Source: Gordonia shandongensis DSM 45094 (GTDB lineage Bacteria > Actinomycetota > Actinomycetes > Mycobacteriales > Mycobacteriaceae). Taken from it: a stretch of 64,000 bases of DNA. The stretch lies in the NCBI RefSeq assembly GCF_000423025.1, contig NZ_AUHE01000013.1:58575-122574 (forward strand), in the 5' to 3' direction. The translations under genes and the position numbers were made by a program. Positions 26,132 to 34,806 of this stretch are shown piece after piece (positions within the stretch are counted from its first letter, which is position 1; each line of letters begins with the position of its first letter). Under the pieces are notes generated by a model. The model saw only the letters and a program-made list of their open reading frames with translations, had not been told where the DNA came from and searched no databases.

Positions 26132-27043
26132 TCAGGCCGAACGCAGGACGGCGGGCCAGTACGCCTGAAGACAGTCCCCCGGGGTGCCCTGGCGCTTCAG
26201 ATTGTCCGAGAATCCCTTCCACAGGGCCTTCGCCCGGGCGAGCGACGTGCCATGCCCCTGACCGGGGGCGGGATCGCCGATCGAGATGATGAGCATCGCC
26301 GCCTGCGCCATCTCCTTGAACGACAGGTCCTTGCGTCCGAACACCGTCGCGGCCCAGTTCCCCGCGAAGCAGTCGGCCAGGAGTTCGGGGGCATCGCCCG
26401 TCGGCCCCTCCCTCTTGTCCATCGAGTACGCCTCGAGCAGCCGGTACATGACGTTGTGGCCGTACTCGTGCGCGATGATCGTCGCCGCAGTGAAGTCGCC
26501 GAGGAGGATGCCCGAAGAACCCATCAGCTTTCCGTCCCACATCTCGGCGAAGGTGGTGACCGGCAGGATCACCGACCCCTTCCGTGCGGTCCCGCCGCCG
26601 TCGGGCTCCGAGTCGAGCAGGCAGTAGAAGGCGTTCGGGTAATCGCTCGGTATGCCCGAACGGAGCTCGGTGTCCTTGAGGCATTCGCTGCGGTAGCTCG
26701 TCCCCGGCGTGATCAGCACGCGTCCCGCCGCCGCGTTCTCGATGTTGAGTTCGGCGAACCACTCCTGCCAGACCGATTCGAGATCGTCGAGGACCGCGGT
26801 CAGGTAGGCGGGAACGGTCGTCGACGCGTTGGCCGCGGTGACACCGGATTCGGCCAACCGCTTGGACGAGAACACCGGCAGCTCGGGGCATTCGGACGCC
26901 GAACAGCGGATCGGGTCCTTCATCGCCTCCCGGCGCGGTGTTCCGGACACCGCGCATCCGGCGAGCAGGACCGCGGTGACCACCGCGAGGACCAGGGCAC
27001 ACGCCTGCGGACGAGAACGCCCCAGCGGGGAGGACGACGACAT
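26132..27043 (-). CDS. Lipoprotein zinc metallopeptidase (HExxH, PF04228-like)
   Basis: A putative neutral zinc metallopeptidase, 303 residues from the ATG at 27043. A signal peptide ends in the lipobox LLAG-C30, so it is probably anchored outside the membrane. The zinc motif is HEYGH at 192-196, with the third ligand likely in the ELLADCFAG segment (E220). Several cysteines (CSASEC, SEC, FYC) may form disulfides. This arrangement matches the YpfJ/neutral zinc metallopeptidase family. The substrate is unknown. An in-frame start at 27106 exists but would place the signal peptide 21 residues in. It is divergent from sseA. Confidence 0.85.
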   Translation of the reverse strand: MSSSSPLGRSRPQACALVLAVVTAVLLAGCAVSGTPRREAMKDPIRCSASECPELPVFSSKRLAESGVTAANASTTVPAYLTAVLDDLESVWQEWFAELNIENAAAGRVLITPGTSYRSECLKDTELRSGIPSDYPNAFYCLLDSEPDGGGTARKGSVILPVTTFAEMWDGKLMGSSGILLGDFTAATIIAHEYGHNVMYRLLEAYSMDKREGPTGDAPELLADCFAGNWAATVFGRKDLSFKEMAQAAMLIISIGDPAPGQGHGTSLARAKALWKGFSDNLKRQGTPGDCLQAYWPAVLRSA

Positions 27044-27211
27044 GACCGGAACGCTAACACCCGCTCGGAGAGTTCGCCGCCGCGTGTCATTCGTCCGGTT
27101 GCACACCGGTACCGGCGTGTGCCCTCCAGTCGCGATCCGGTCGCGCCGTATGCTGGATTACAGCGTCCGGAATCGGTCGCGACCATCACCAGTAGACGCG
27201 GGAGACCCTCA

Positions 27212-28105
27212 GTGACTGTGGAATTCGATCCGAACCCGGCCTTCACCACATACACGCACCCGGAGCGGCTCGTCACGACCGAATGGTTGTCGGCGCACCT
27301 GGGGGCCCCGGGTCTGAAGATCATCGAATCCGACGAGGACGTCCTGCTCTACGACATCGGGCACATCCCGACGGCGCAGAAGGTCGACTGGCATCTGCAC
27401 CTCAACGATCCCGTCACCCGCGACTACATCGACGGCGAGAAGTTCGCCGCGCTGATGAGCGAGAAGGGCATCGAACGCGACGACACCGTGGTGATCTACG
27501 GGGACAAGAGCAACTGGTGGGCCGCCTACGCCCTGTGGGTGTTCACCCTGTTCGGCCATGAGGACGTGCGCCTGCTCGACGGCGGCCGCGACGCCTGGAT
27601 GGACGAGCAGCGCGAGACCTCGTTCGACGTCCCGGTGTACCCCCGCAGCGACTATCCCGTCGTCGAGCGCGACGACTCGGTGATCCGGGCATACGCCGAC
27701 CAGGTCCTCGACGTGCTCGGCGAGCAGCCGCTCATCGATGTGCGGTCCCCGCAGGAGTACACCGGCGAGCGCACGCACATGCCCGACTACCCGCAGGAGG
27801 GTGCCCTGCGCGGTGGTCACATCCCCACCGCGATCTCGATCCCGTGGGCGAAGGCCGCGGCACCGGACGGCCGGTTCCGTTCGCGCGCCGAGCTCGAGGA
27901 GATCTACGCCGACTTCGATCCGTCGACGCCGACCATCGCGTACTGCCGGATCGGTGAGCGATCGAGCCACACGTGGTTCGTCCTCACCCACCTGTTGGGC
28001 TTCGAGAACGTCCGCAACTACGACGGCTCGTGGACCGAGTGGGGAAACCGGGTGCGGGTCCCGATCGTGGTCGGCGAGGAGCCCGGCGAGGCCCCGAAGG
28101 CTTGA
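27212..28105 (+). CDS. sseA: Thiosulfate/3-mercaptopyruvate sulfurtransferase SseA
   Basis: Two-domain rhodanese of 297 residues, the same length as M. tuberculosis SseA as I recall it. The inactive N-terminal rhodanese domain covers about 15-150 and the catalytic domain about 165-285, with C245 in the loop [10 protein letters not shown]. It transfers sulfane sulfur to cyanide or a thiol acceptor. The GTG at 27212 has GGGAGA 7 nt upstream; the long open frame before it is a shadow. It probably forms an operon with the SufE-like gene 37 bp downstream. Confidence 0.93.
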   Translation: MTVEFDPNPAFTTYTHPERLVTTEWLSAHLGAPGLKIIESDEDVLLYDIGHIPTAQKVDWHLHLNDPVTRDYIDGEKFAALMSEKGIERDDTVVIYGDKSNWWAAYALWVFTLFGHEDVRLLDGGRDAWMDEQRETSFDVPVYPRSDYPVVERDDSVIRAYADQVLDVLGEQPLIDVRSPQEYTGERTHMPDYPQEGALRGGHIPTAISIPWAKAAAPDGRFRSRAELEEIYADFDPSTPTIAYCRIGERSSHTWFVLTHLLGFENVRNYDGSWTEWGNRVRVPIVVGEEPGEAPKA

Positions 28106-28142
28106 TCGAGCCCCGTCCCCGAACCCGAATCGGAGCGATCGC

Positions 28143-28568
28143 ATGACACTGCCATCCTCGCTCGCCGAGATCGTCGACGATTTCGGCGCCATGTCCGACC
28201 CCGACAAGATTCAGCTGCTCCTGGAGTTCGCCGGAGACCTGCCGGATCTGCCCGAGGAGCTCAAGCCGGAGGCCATGGAGCCGGTGCCGGAGTGCCAGTC
28301 GCCGATCTTCCTGTCGGTGGACGCCGCCGACTCCGGCGCCGTCCGGCTGTACTTCAGCGCACCACCCGAGGCACCGACGACGCGCGGGTTCGCGGCGATC
28401 CTCCACGAAGGCCTCGACGGCTCCTCCGCCCGCGAGATCATCGACGTCCCCAACGACTTCTTCCACGATCTCGGGCTGGCGTCCGTGGTGTCTCCGCTGC
28501 GTCTGAACGGCATGGCCGGGATGCTCACCCGCATCAAACGCCAGGTTCGCGAACAGACCGGGATCTGA
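28143..28568 (+). CDS. SufE-like sulfur acceptor protein
   Basis: A 141-residue SufE-fold protein (Rv3284-like). SufE accepts persulfide sulfur and passes it to cluster assembly. The acceptor C51 is in PECQSPIFL, and the family pattern [20 protein letters not shown] opens the protein. GGAGCG precedes the ATG at 28143. The sseA-sufE pairing suggests that sulfur mobilised by SseA is handed to this protein, which is inference from context. Confidence 0.9.
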   Translation: MTLPSSLAEIVDDFGAMSDPDKIQLLLEFAGDLPDLPEELKPEAMEPVPECQSPIFLSVDAADSGAVRLYFSAPPEAPTTRGFAAILHEGLDGSSAREIIDVPNDFFHDLGLASVVSPLRLNGMAGMLTRIKRQVREQTGI

Positions 28569-28584
28569 CGGGCATCCGACGGGC

Positions 28585-30099
28585 ATGGACTTCCTGCAGA
28601 TCCTCGACGCGCCGATCGAACCCGGTGGCCTCGTCGAGTGGATCCCGACTGTGCCCGGAGGTCTCGGCAGTTGGCGCAGGGATCCGCGGGAGACGTCGCA
28701 CAATCACGAGCAGCACCTCCGGTCCGCATTCGAATACCGGGTGGCGACGCGGCGTGAGGGCGGACGGGAGTCGTGGCTCGGCGTGGCGATCGACTTCGCC
28801 GAGCCGATGTCGGTTCCGGCGATCCGCGCCGCGCTCAGTGCGTACATCGATCGTCACGAGGTCCTGCGGACCCACGTCGTCCTGAAGGCCGATCGGGACG
28901 CCCACTACCGCACCGAGCGATACACGGCCGACCCCGACACCGTGCACGTCACGATGTCGCGGATCGGGTGGTACACCGAGACCGCGCTGTTGCTCGAACA
29001 GATCGCCGGATCCTTCGACCGCGCGACGGCTCCGCTGCACTGGCCCGCCTACCGGTTCGCGACCGTCGCCCGCCCCGACGGCTTCACCCTCCTGTTCGCC
29101 GCCGATCACTCGCTGGTCGACGGGTACTCCCTGGTCACGGCCCACTACGAGCTCACCGAGCTGTACCGGTCGGCCCGCGATCGTCGGCCGTCGGTGCTCG
29201 GCCCGCCGGGCAGCTATCTCGATTTCAGCGACGCCCAGCGGCGGGAGGCCGACGCAGGCGATGCGAGCCACCCGGCGATCGGCGTGTGGCGCGAGTTCCT
29301 GGACCGGTACCGGCATGCGCTGCTCGCGAGCCCGCTCCTCGACCACGATCCGACCGAACCCGCTCTGCACGACGAGGGGTCGGTGGCCGTCGACATCCCC
29401 GACATCACCGTCGAGATCCCCGATCTCACCGACGATGTGACCGCGCGGATCGGGTCGGACCCCCTCACGCCCGACGAGCTCAGTTGCCGGCTGCCGCAGC
29501 CCTCGCGAACCGCATTGATCCTGGACGACGCCGCCGCGCGCCGACTCGAGGACTTCTGCGCCGCGGCGGGCGCCTCCCTCGTCGGCGGGGTGATCGGAGC
29601 GCTCGCACTGTCGTTCCGATCCACCACGGGCGCGCGGGAGTTCGCGTGCATCATGCCCCGTCACACGAGGACCGATCGCACGTGGATCCACTCGCTGGGC
29701 TGGTTCGTCGGGCTCGCTCCACTCGCGGTCGACGTCTCCGACGACCCCGCACTGGCGGAGGCCGCCCGCCGCAGCACCGCCGCGCTCGGCGACTCCCGCG
29801 ACGGTGCGACGCTGCCCTTTCTGCGGGTCGCCGAGATCCTCGACGTCCGCAGCTCGCCGAGTCTGGTGGTCTCGTACATGGACACGCGGAGCACTCCGCG
29901 GTCGGATGTCGGCGACGCGGGCGCGGCGCGGGTGCTGCGGAGTCACGCCTACGCGGACGACGAGGTGTACATCTGGGTCAACCGGACTCCGGGCGGATTG
30001 CGGATGCACACGCGCTATCCCGCGGGCGACGGACTCGCGATGGAGGCGTTCCTCGACGGATTCGTCGACCTACTCGCGAGTACAGCGAAAGACGGGTAG
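28585..30099 (+). CDS. Stand-alone condensation-domain acyltransferase (PapA-like)
   Basis: A 504-residue protein of the condensation/acyltransferase (CoA-dependent BAHD-like) superfamily. The catalytic motif reads DHSLVDGYS, i.e. HxxxDG with the second histidine kept, as in the mycobacterial Pap enzymes that acylate trehalose and other glycolipids. RHEVLRTHV and FDRATAPLHW are the expected N-terminal elements, and LGWFVGLAPLAVD marks the C-terminal subdomain. There is no carrier protein or adenylation domain nearby. The ATG at 28585 is 16 bp after the sufE-like stop. Its place between the sulfur genes and accA3 is not the M. tuberculosis order, so it is a lineage-specific insertion. Confidence 0.8.
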   Translation: MDFLQILDAPIEPGGLVEWIPTVPGGLGSWRRDPRETSHNHEQHLRSAFEYRVATRREGGRESWLGVAIDFAEPMSVPAIRAALSAYIDRHEVLRTHVVLKADRDAHYRTERYTADPDTVHVTMSRIGWYTETALLLEQIAGSFDRATAPLHWPAYRFATVARPDGFTLLFAADHSLVDGYSLVTAHYELTELYRSARDRRPSVLGPPGSYLDFSDAQRREADAGDASHPAIGVWREFLDRYRHALLASPLLDHDPTEPALHDEGSVAVDIPDITVEIPDLTDDVTARIGSDPLTPDELSCRLPQPSRTALILDDAAARRLEDFCAAAGASLVGGVIGALALSFRSTTGAREFACIMPRHTRTDRTWIHSLGWFVGLAPLAVDVSDDPALAEAARRSTAALGDSRDGATLPFLRVAEILDVRSSPSLVVSYMDTRSTPRSDVGDAGAARVLRSHAYADDEVYIWVNRTPGGLRMHTRYPAGDGLAMEAFLDGFVDLLASTAKDG

Positions 30100-30127
30100 A
30101 CAGATTTTCATCCTGCGCGGCAACCCT

Positions 30128-30151
30128 CGTACCGAGCATTTGCTCGGTACG
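30128..30151. promoter_or_regulatory. Perfect 11-bp-arm operator upstream of accA3
   Basis: CGTACCGAGCA (30128-30138), spacer TT, TGCTCGGTACG (30141-30151). The core CCGAGC-N4-GCTCGG is shared with the accD5 promoter (21867-21882). The length and symmetry are typical of TetR-family operators. It lies ~160 bp before the accA3 start, in the only non-coding stretch of the area (30100-30313), so a promoter overlapping it would give a leader of over 100 nt. Confidence 0.7.
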
Positions 30152-30313
30152 TTAATGTGAGTCGCGGAGATCACGCCGCCGGCCCCGCCGAGCAGCGTGC
30201 CTTGAAGACGCCACACGCGGGACCTCCCGCGCGAGACGCAGCCCGTCGAACCCGGATGGTTGACCCCGTCCCCGACTACGGTCCGCCGCCCCGGCGGTCC
30301 TACAGGAGTGCCA

Positions 30314-32122
30314 GTGACCAGTTCCTCTGAGATCAGTCAGACGACCATCAAGAAGGTCCTCATCGCCAACCGCGGCGAGATCGCGGTCCGCGTGATCCGC
30401 GCAGCCCGCGACGCCGGGATCGCCAGCGTGGCCGTCTACGCCGAGCCCGACGCCGATGCGATGTTCGTGCGCCTCGCCGACGAGGCCTTCGCACTGGGCG
30501 GACAGACCTCCGCCGAGTCGTACCTCGTGTTCGACAAGATCCTCGACGCCGCCGCCAAGTCCGGCGCCGACGCGATCCACCCCGGCTACGGCTTCCTGTC
30601 CGAGAACGCCGACTTCGCCCAGGCCGTCCTCGACGCCGGCCTCACCTGGATCGGCCCGTCGCCGCAGTCGATCCGCGACCTCGGCGACAAGGTCACCGCG
30701 CGCCACATCGCCGAGCGCGCCGACGCGCCGATGGCTGCGGGAACCAAGGACCCGGTCGGCGGCGCCGACGAGGTCGTCGCCTTCGCCGAGCAGTACGGCG
30801 TCCCCGTCGCGATCAAGGCGGCCTTCGGCGGCGGCGGTCGCGGCATGAAGGTCGCGCACACCGTCGAGGAGATCCCCGAACTCTTCGAGTCCGCCACCCG
30901 CGAGGCCGTCGCGGCGTTCGGTCGCGGCGAGTGCTTCGTCGAGCAGTACCTCGACAAGGCGCGGCACGTCGAAGCCCAGGTGATCGCCGACATGCACGGA
31001 AACGTCATCGTCGCCGGCACCCGCGACTGCTCACTGCAGCGCCGTTTCCAGAAGCTCGTCGAAGAGGCCCCCGCGCCGTACCTGACCGACAAGCAGCGCG
31101 AGATGATCCACTCGTCGGCCAAGGCCATCTGCCGCGAGGCCGGATACTACGGTGCGGGCACCGTCGAGTACCTGGTGCAGGGCGAGACGGTCTCGTTCCT
31201 CGAGGTCAACACCCGCCTCCAGGTGGAGCACCCGGTCACCGAGGAGACTGCGGGCATCGACCTGGTCCGCCAGCAGTTCCGGATCGCCGAGGGTCGCGCC
31301 CTCGACATCACCGAGGACCCGACCCCGCGCGGCCACGCCTTCGAATTCCGCATCAACGGTGAGGACGCCGGTCGCGGCTTCCTTCCGGCTCCCGGTCCGA
31401 TCACCGTCTACAAGGAGCCTTCGGGCCCCGGCGTCCGGATGGACTCGGGCGTGCGCGCCGGTGACGTCATCAGCGGTCAGTTCGACTCGATGCTCGCCAA
31501 GCTGATCGTGGTCGGCGAGACCCGCGAACAGGCACTCGAACGCGCCCGTCGCGCCCTGGACGAGTACCAGGTCGAGGGCCTGGCAACCGTGATCCCGTTC
31601 CACCGCCACATCGTCTCCAACCCCGCGTTCATCGGCCGAGTCGACGAGAACGGGGTCGAGAAGTTCGACGTCTACACCCGGTGGATCGAGCTGGAGTGGG
31701 AGAACACCATCGAACCGTTCACCGGCGGCGAACCCCTCGACGACGAGGACACGCCCCGCCAGAACGTCGTGGTCGAGGTGGGCGGACGCCGCGTCGAGGT
31801 CTCGCTTCCCGGCGACCTCAACCTCGGCGGCGGCAACGGCAACGGCGGCGCACTGCGTCGTAAGCCGAAGGCCCGCACCCGCGGCAAGGGCGGCGGCGCG
31901 GCGGCGTCCGGCGACGCCGTGACCGCCCCGATGCAGGGCACCGTGGTGAAGGTCGCGGTCGCCGAGGGCGACACCGTGTCCGCGGGCGACCTCGTGGTGG
32001 TCCTGGAGGCCATGAAGATGGAGAACCCGGTCACCGCCCACAAGGACGGCACCGTGACCGGCCTGACCGCCGAGCCCGGCGGCGCCGTCACCCAGGGCAC
32101 CGTCCTGCTCGAGATCACGTAG
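30314..32122 (+). CDS. accA3: Acetyl/propionyl-CoA carboxylase alpha subunit AccA3
   Basis: Biotin carboxylase plus biotin carrier protein, 602 residues. The biotin carboxylase N-terminus is [19 protein letters not shown], the ATP-grasp loop [11 protein letters not shown] and the active-site stretch [22 protein letters not shown] Gly/Asn/Lys-rich linker (about 510-540) leads to the carrier domain with biotinyl-lysine K568 in EAMKMENP. It is the shared alpha subunit for AccD4/5/6-type complexes and so feeds fatty acid and mycolic acid synthesis. The GTG at 30314 has AGGAG 6 nt upstream. BirA at 21 kb is the modifying enzyme. Confidence 0.96.
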   Translation: MTSSSEISQTTIKKVLIANRGEIAVRVIRAARDAGIASVAVYAEPDADAMFVRLADEAFALGGQTSAESYLVFDKILDAAAKSGADAIHPGYGFLSENADFAQAVLDAGLTWIGPSPQSIRDLGDKVTARHIAERADAPMAAGTKDPVGGADEVVAFAEQYGVPVAIKAAFGGGGRGMKVAHTVEEIPELFESATREAVAAFGRGECFVEQYLDKARHVEAQVIADMHGNVIVAGTRDCSLQRRFQKLVEEAPAPYLTDKQREMIHSSAKAICREAGYYGAGTVEYLVQGETVSFLEVNTRLQVEHPVTEETAGIDLVRQQFRIAEGRALDITEDPTPRGHAFEFRINGEDAGRGFLPAPGPITVYKEPSGPGVRMDSGVRAGDVISGQFDSMLAKLIVVGETREQALERARRALDEYQVEGLATVIPFHRHIVSNPAFIGRVDENGVEKFDVYTRWIELEWENTIEPFTGGEPLDDEDTPRQNVVVEVGGRRVEVSLPGDLNLGGGNGNGGALRRKPKARTRGKGGGAAASGDAVTAPMQGTVVKVAVAEGDTVSAGDLVVVLEAMKMENPVTAHKDGTVTGLTAEPGGAVTQGTVLLEIT

Positions 32123-32145
32123 CCGAGCGGATCGTCTGATTCGTC

Positions 32146-32496
32146 GTGGAGCCGGTCGAAGTCAACGCGGGCGCGTGGTATCTGCGCGCTCTTCGTGACG
32201 ACGACCGGCTCTCCGACGTTCGGGCCCTGCGCCTCCTCGGGGTCCCCGATCCCGCCGCCTACGTCCGGTCGGCCGACCGCGCGTGGTCCGACGAGACCGC
32301 ACTGCGGTGGGCCGTCTGCGTGCCGACGACCGGCGAGCTGGCCGCCGTCGTCGGCGTCGACGCGTCCGGCACCGTACGCGGGCTGGCACGTGACGGATTC
32401 GCCGACGCCCTCGCCGACGCGGTCGATCCGGCGTCTCGCTGCGCCGCAGCCCTGTTGTCTGTGGACCCGGGACCGCTGCGGACCGCACTGCCCTGA
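32146..32496 (+). CDS. Small hypothetical protein, GNAT-like N-terminal pattern
   Basis: A 116-residue protein starting at a GTG (32146), 23 bp after accA3. The opening AGAWYLRALRDDDRLSDVRAL and the TGELAAVVGVD hairpin resemble the first strands of GNAT acetyltransferases, but the acetyl-CoA loop is absent, so it is at most a truncated relative. The rest is Ala/Asp-rich with no other motif. Codon use matches the neighbours. It may ride on the accA3 transcript. It converges with the amino-acid permease gene. Confidence 0.55.
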   Translation: MEPVEVNAGAWYLRALRDDDRLSDVRALRLLGVPDPAAYVRSADRAWSDETALRWAVCVPTTGELAAVVGVDASGTVRGLARDGFADALADAVDPASRCAAALLSVDPGPLRTALP

Positions 32497-32538
32497 GCGT
32501 CGGACCGACCCGAACACGAGTCCGACCCGGGTCGTCGC

Positions 32539-34008
32539 TCAGCGTCGCGCGGAGCGCGGGACCAACGTGCGGTAGGCGATCACCAACAGCACCAGCCATC
32601 CGGCGCCGACGATGAACGACACCCTGGTGTCGGGATCCACGGCGACGACGATCGCGACGAAGACCAGGAACCCCATCGCCGCGATCTGCCCGTACGGCCA
32701 CAGCGGGACGCCGAACTCCAGGGCCCGTTGCTCCTCGCGCGTCATCGCGCGGCGGGCCCGATACTGCGAGACCAGGATCATCATCCAGACGAACATCGTC
32801 GCGAACGTCGCCAGCGAGGCGATCACCAGGAACACCCGGTCGGGCATCACCCAGTTCAGCACCACGGCGAGCAGCAGCGCCACCACCATGATGACCACGG
32901 TCAGCCACGGCACACCGCCTGCCGAGACCGCCTTGAGCGACGCCGGCGCCTGACCGCGCTGCGCGAGGCCGTACATCATGCGTCCCGCACCGAAGACATC
33001 GCTGTTGATCGCCGAGAGCGCCGCGGTGATGACCACGACGTTGAGCACGGCGGCCGCCGGTGCCAGGCCCAACGATTCGAAGATCTGGACGAACGGACTG
33101 CCCTCCCCCGTGATCTCCCGCCATGGGATGATCGCCATGATCACCGACAGCGTGCACACGTAGAACAGCAGGATCCGCACCGGAACGGTGTTGACCGCCT
33201 GCGGAATGGTCTTGCGGGGGTTCTGTGCCTCACCGGCCGTGATGCCGATGATCTCGCTGCCGCCGAACGCGAACATCACCACCGCGAAACTCGACAGGAA
33301 CCCGGCGATCCCGTTCGGCATCACCCCGTCGGACCACAGGTTGCTCACGGTGCTCACCGATTCCCGGCCGTCGTCGCCGCGCACCCCGAAACCGAAGACC
33401 AGCACGGCGACTCCGCCGGCGATCATCGCCACGATCGCCACCACCTTCACGAGCGTGAACCAGAACTCGAGTTCGCCGAACACCGTGACACTGCACAGGT
33501 TCACCGCCCCGATCAGGAAGACCACGGCCAGCACCCACGTCCAGCGGGGGACGTCGGGGAACCAGAACCCCATGTAGACGCCGAACGCGGTGACGTCGGC
33601 GAGGCAGACGACGATCATCTCGAAGATGAACGTCCATCCGGTCAGGAAGCCGGCCAGCGGCCCGAGGTGGGTGGTGGCGAACTCGCTGAAGGAGCCGGCG
33701 ACCGGATTGCGGACCGACAGTTCACCGAGAGCGCGCAGGACCGCGTAGATCACGGCGCCGCCGACGAGGTAGGCGATGAGGACCGACGGACCCGCTGTGG
33801 CGATCGCCTCGGCGGACCCGTAGAACAGACCGGTCCCGATGGCCGAGCCGAGCGCGATGAACCGGATGTGCCGGGCGCTCAGACCACGCGCGAGCGATCC
33901 GGTACCGCCCGCGAGAGTCTCGTCTGCCGTATCGCTGATCGCGTGTATCTCCCGTCGTGCACAACGGGGATCGACCACCGTGACCTGTCCCCGACATCCG
34001 CAGGTCAT
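32539..34008 (-). CDS. Amino-acid permease (APC superfamily, AAT family)
   Basis: A 12-helix permease of about 489 residues. The N-terminus has [24 protein letters not shown], the substrate/Na+ site loop of APC transporters (GxAIGTGLF). Further motifs are [22 protein letters not shown] and [23 protein letters not shown], typical of the aromatic/proline/histidine/GABA group. The substrate cannot be fixed. Start choice is uncertain: ATG at 34008, TTG at 34011 or GTG at 33978, all before the first conserved helix. It is transcribed toward accA3 and followed upstream by the MobA-like gene, 51 bp away. Confidence 0.9.
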   Translation of the reverse strand: MTCGCRGQVTVVDPRCARREIHAISDTADETLAGGTGSLARGLSARHIRFIALGSAIGTGLFYGSAEAIATAGPSVLIAYLVGGAVIYAVLRALGELSVRNPVAGSFSEFATTHLGPLAGFLTGWTFIFEMIVVCLADVTAFGVYMGFWFPDVPRWTWVLAVVFLIGAVNLCSVTVFGELEFWFTLVKVVAIVAMIAGGVAVLVFGFGVRGDDGRESVSTVSNLWSDGVMPNGIAGFLSSFAVVMFAFGGSEIIGITAGEAQNPRKTIPQAVNTVPVRILLFYVCTLSVIMAIIPWREITGEGSPFVQIFESLGLAPAAAVLNVVVITAALSAINSDVFGAGRMMYGLAQRGQAPASLKAVSAGGVPWLTVVIMVVALLLAVVLNWVMPDRVFLVIASLATFATMFVWMMILVSQYRARRAMTREEQRALEFGVPLWPYGQIAAMGFLVFVAIVVAVDPDTRVSFIVGAGWLVLLVIAYRTLVPRSARR

Positions 34009-34059
34009 CAAATCATCCGAGATCTCGGCGCCGACCGCCAGGTGCCTGGAACGGGGCGT

Positions 34060-34644
34060 CTACAGCCCGATGGGGGCGGCGTCACCCAGGTCGCTGCAGT
34101 CGACGCGGACCATGTCTCCGGCATGAGCGAGGAGATAGCGGAAGACGGGAGTCCCCGCGTCGATCTCGGCGATCGCCTCGCGGATCCGTTCGGCGCCGAG
34201 GTAGATCGGCTGCAGCGGTGTCCCGCCGTACTCGGCGCGGCAGATCGCCTCCGGGTCACCGTCGGCCGCCTCGATGACGCGGGCCACGGCACAGGCACCG
34301 CTGGTGATGGAGTCGGCGGTCAGGACGACGACGCCCGACATCACCGGGTGCCGGTCGACGAACATCAACGCGCTCTGCGAGGTCTTGTCGAGGCTGTGGT
34401 ACCACTCGGGCAGATAGAGGGTCGTCGACGTGGTGGCGGGCGCGGGGATCACCCGCTCGCCGAGGGCGACGAAGATCTCCGCGCATCCGCCCGCCGCCAG
34501 GTTCGCCGTGCACGTCCAGATCTGTTGGGCCTGCGGGATGTCGACGTCCCCGGCCGGATTCCGCTCGTCTCCGCGAGCCACGAGGACCATTCCGGCGACG
34601 GCGTCCGCCGCAACCGCCGAATCACACCCTCCGTCAGACCTCAT
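34060..34644 (-). CDS. Divergent MobA-like NTP-transferase-fold protein
   Basis: A 194-residue protein whose layout follows MobA/MocA-type nucleotidyltransferases: N-terminal strand [11 protein letters not shown], an [14 protein letters not shown] helix-strand, [13 protein letters not shown], a VVVLTAD metal-site-like strand, and the C-terminal [12 protein letters not shown] ... [10 protein letters not shown] pattern. The glycine loop that binds the nucleotide (GGxxxRMG) is degenerate, so catalytic activity is doubtful. The ATG at 34644 overlaps the metE1 promoter region on the opposite strand. It was hidden within a much longer shadow frame running through metE1. Confidence 0.6.
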   Translation of the reverse strand: MRSDGGCDSAVAADAVAGMVLVARGDERNPAGDVDIPQAQQIWTCTANLAAGGCAEIFVALGERVIPAPATTSTTLYLPEWYHSLDKTSQSALMFVDRHPVMSGVVVLTADSITSGACAVARVIEAADGDPEAICRAEYGGTPLQPIYLGAERIREAIAEIDAGTPVFRYLLAHAGDMVRVDCSDLGDAAPIGL

Positions 34645-34667
34645 ATGCTTGATTTTACGCGTTCGCC

Positions 34668-34740
34668 TACCATCGGGCGTGCGACCGATTCCGGCGGCCG
34701 AGATGACCATGGAGCCCCTGCCTCTCCCCCGGCCGGAACA
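34668..34740 (+). promoter_or_regulatory. metE1 promoter and short leader, homologous to metE2 leader
   Basis: TACCAT (34668-34673) followed by ATCGGG-type bases aligns with TAGTAT at 37167 before metE2, and the similarity continues through GAGATGACCATGGAGCCCCT and CTGCCTCTC (34700-34727). After this the two leaders differ. metE2 has a full cobalamin aptamer, while metE1 has only ~80 nt to its start codon at 34807, with no B12 box. So metE1 kept the promoter and 5' leader but not the riboswitch. Confidence 0.65.
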
Positions 34741-34806
34741 CGTGCGGACCGACGTCACGTCGCCGACGTCCGCCGTGACGACCCCGAAGCAGGAGAGTTC
34801 TCGACC

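Noticed and set aside
32728..34806. Upstream open extension of the metE1 frame across the permease gene
   Set aside because: No domain and no plausible start. It runs antisense to an intact permease; MetE similarity starts only at 34807.
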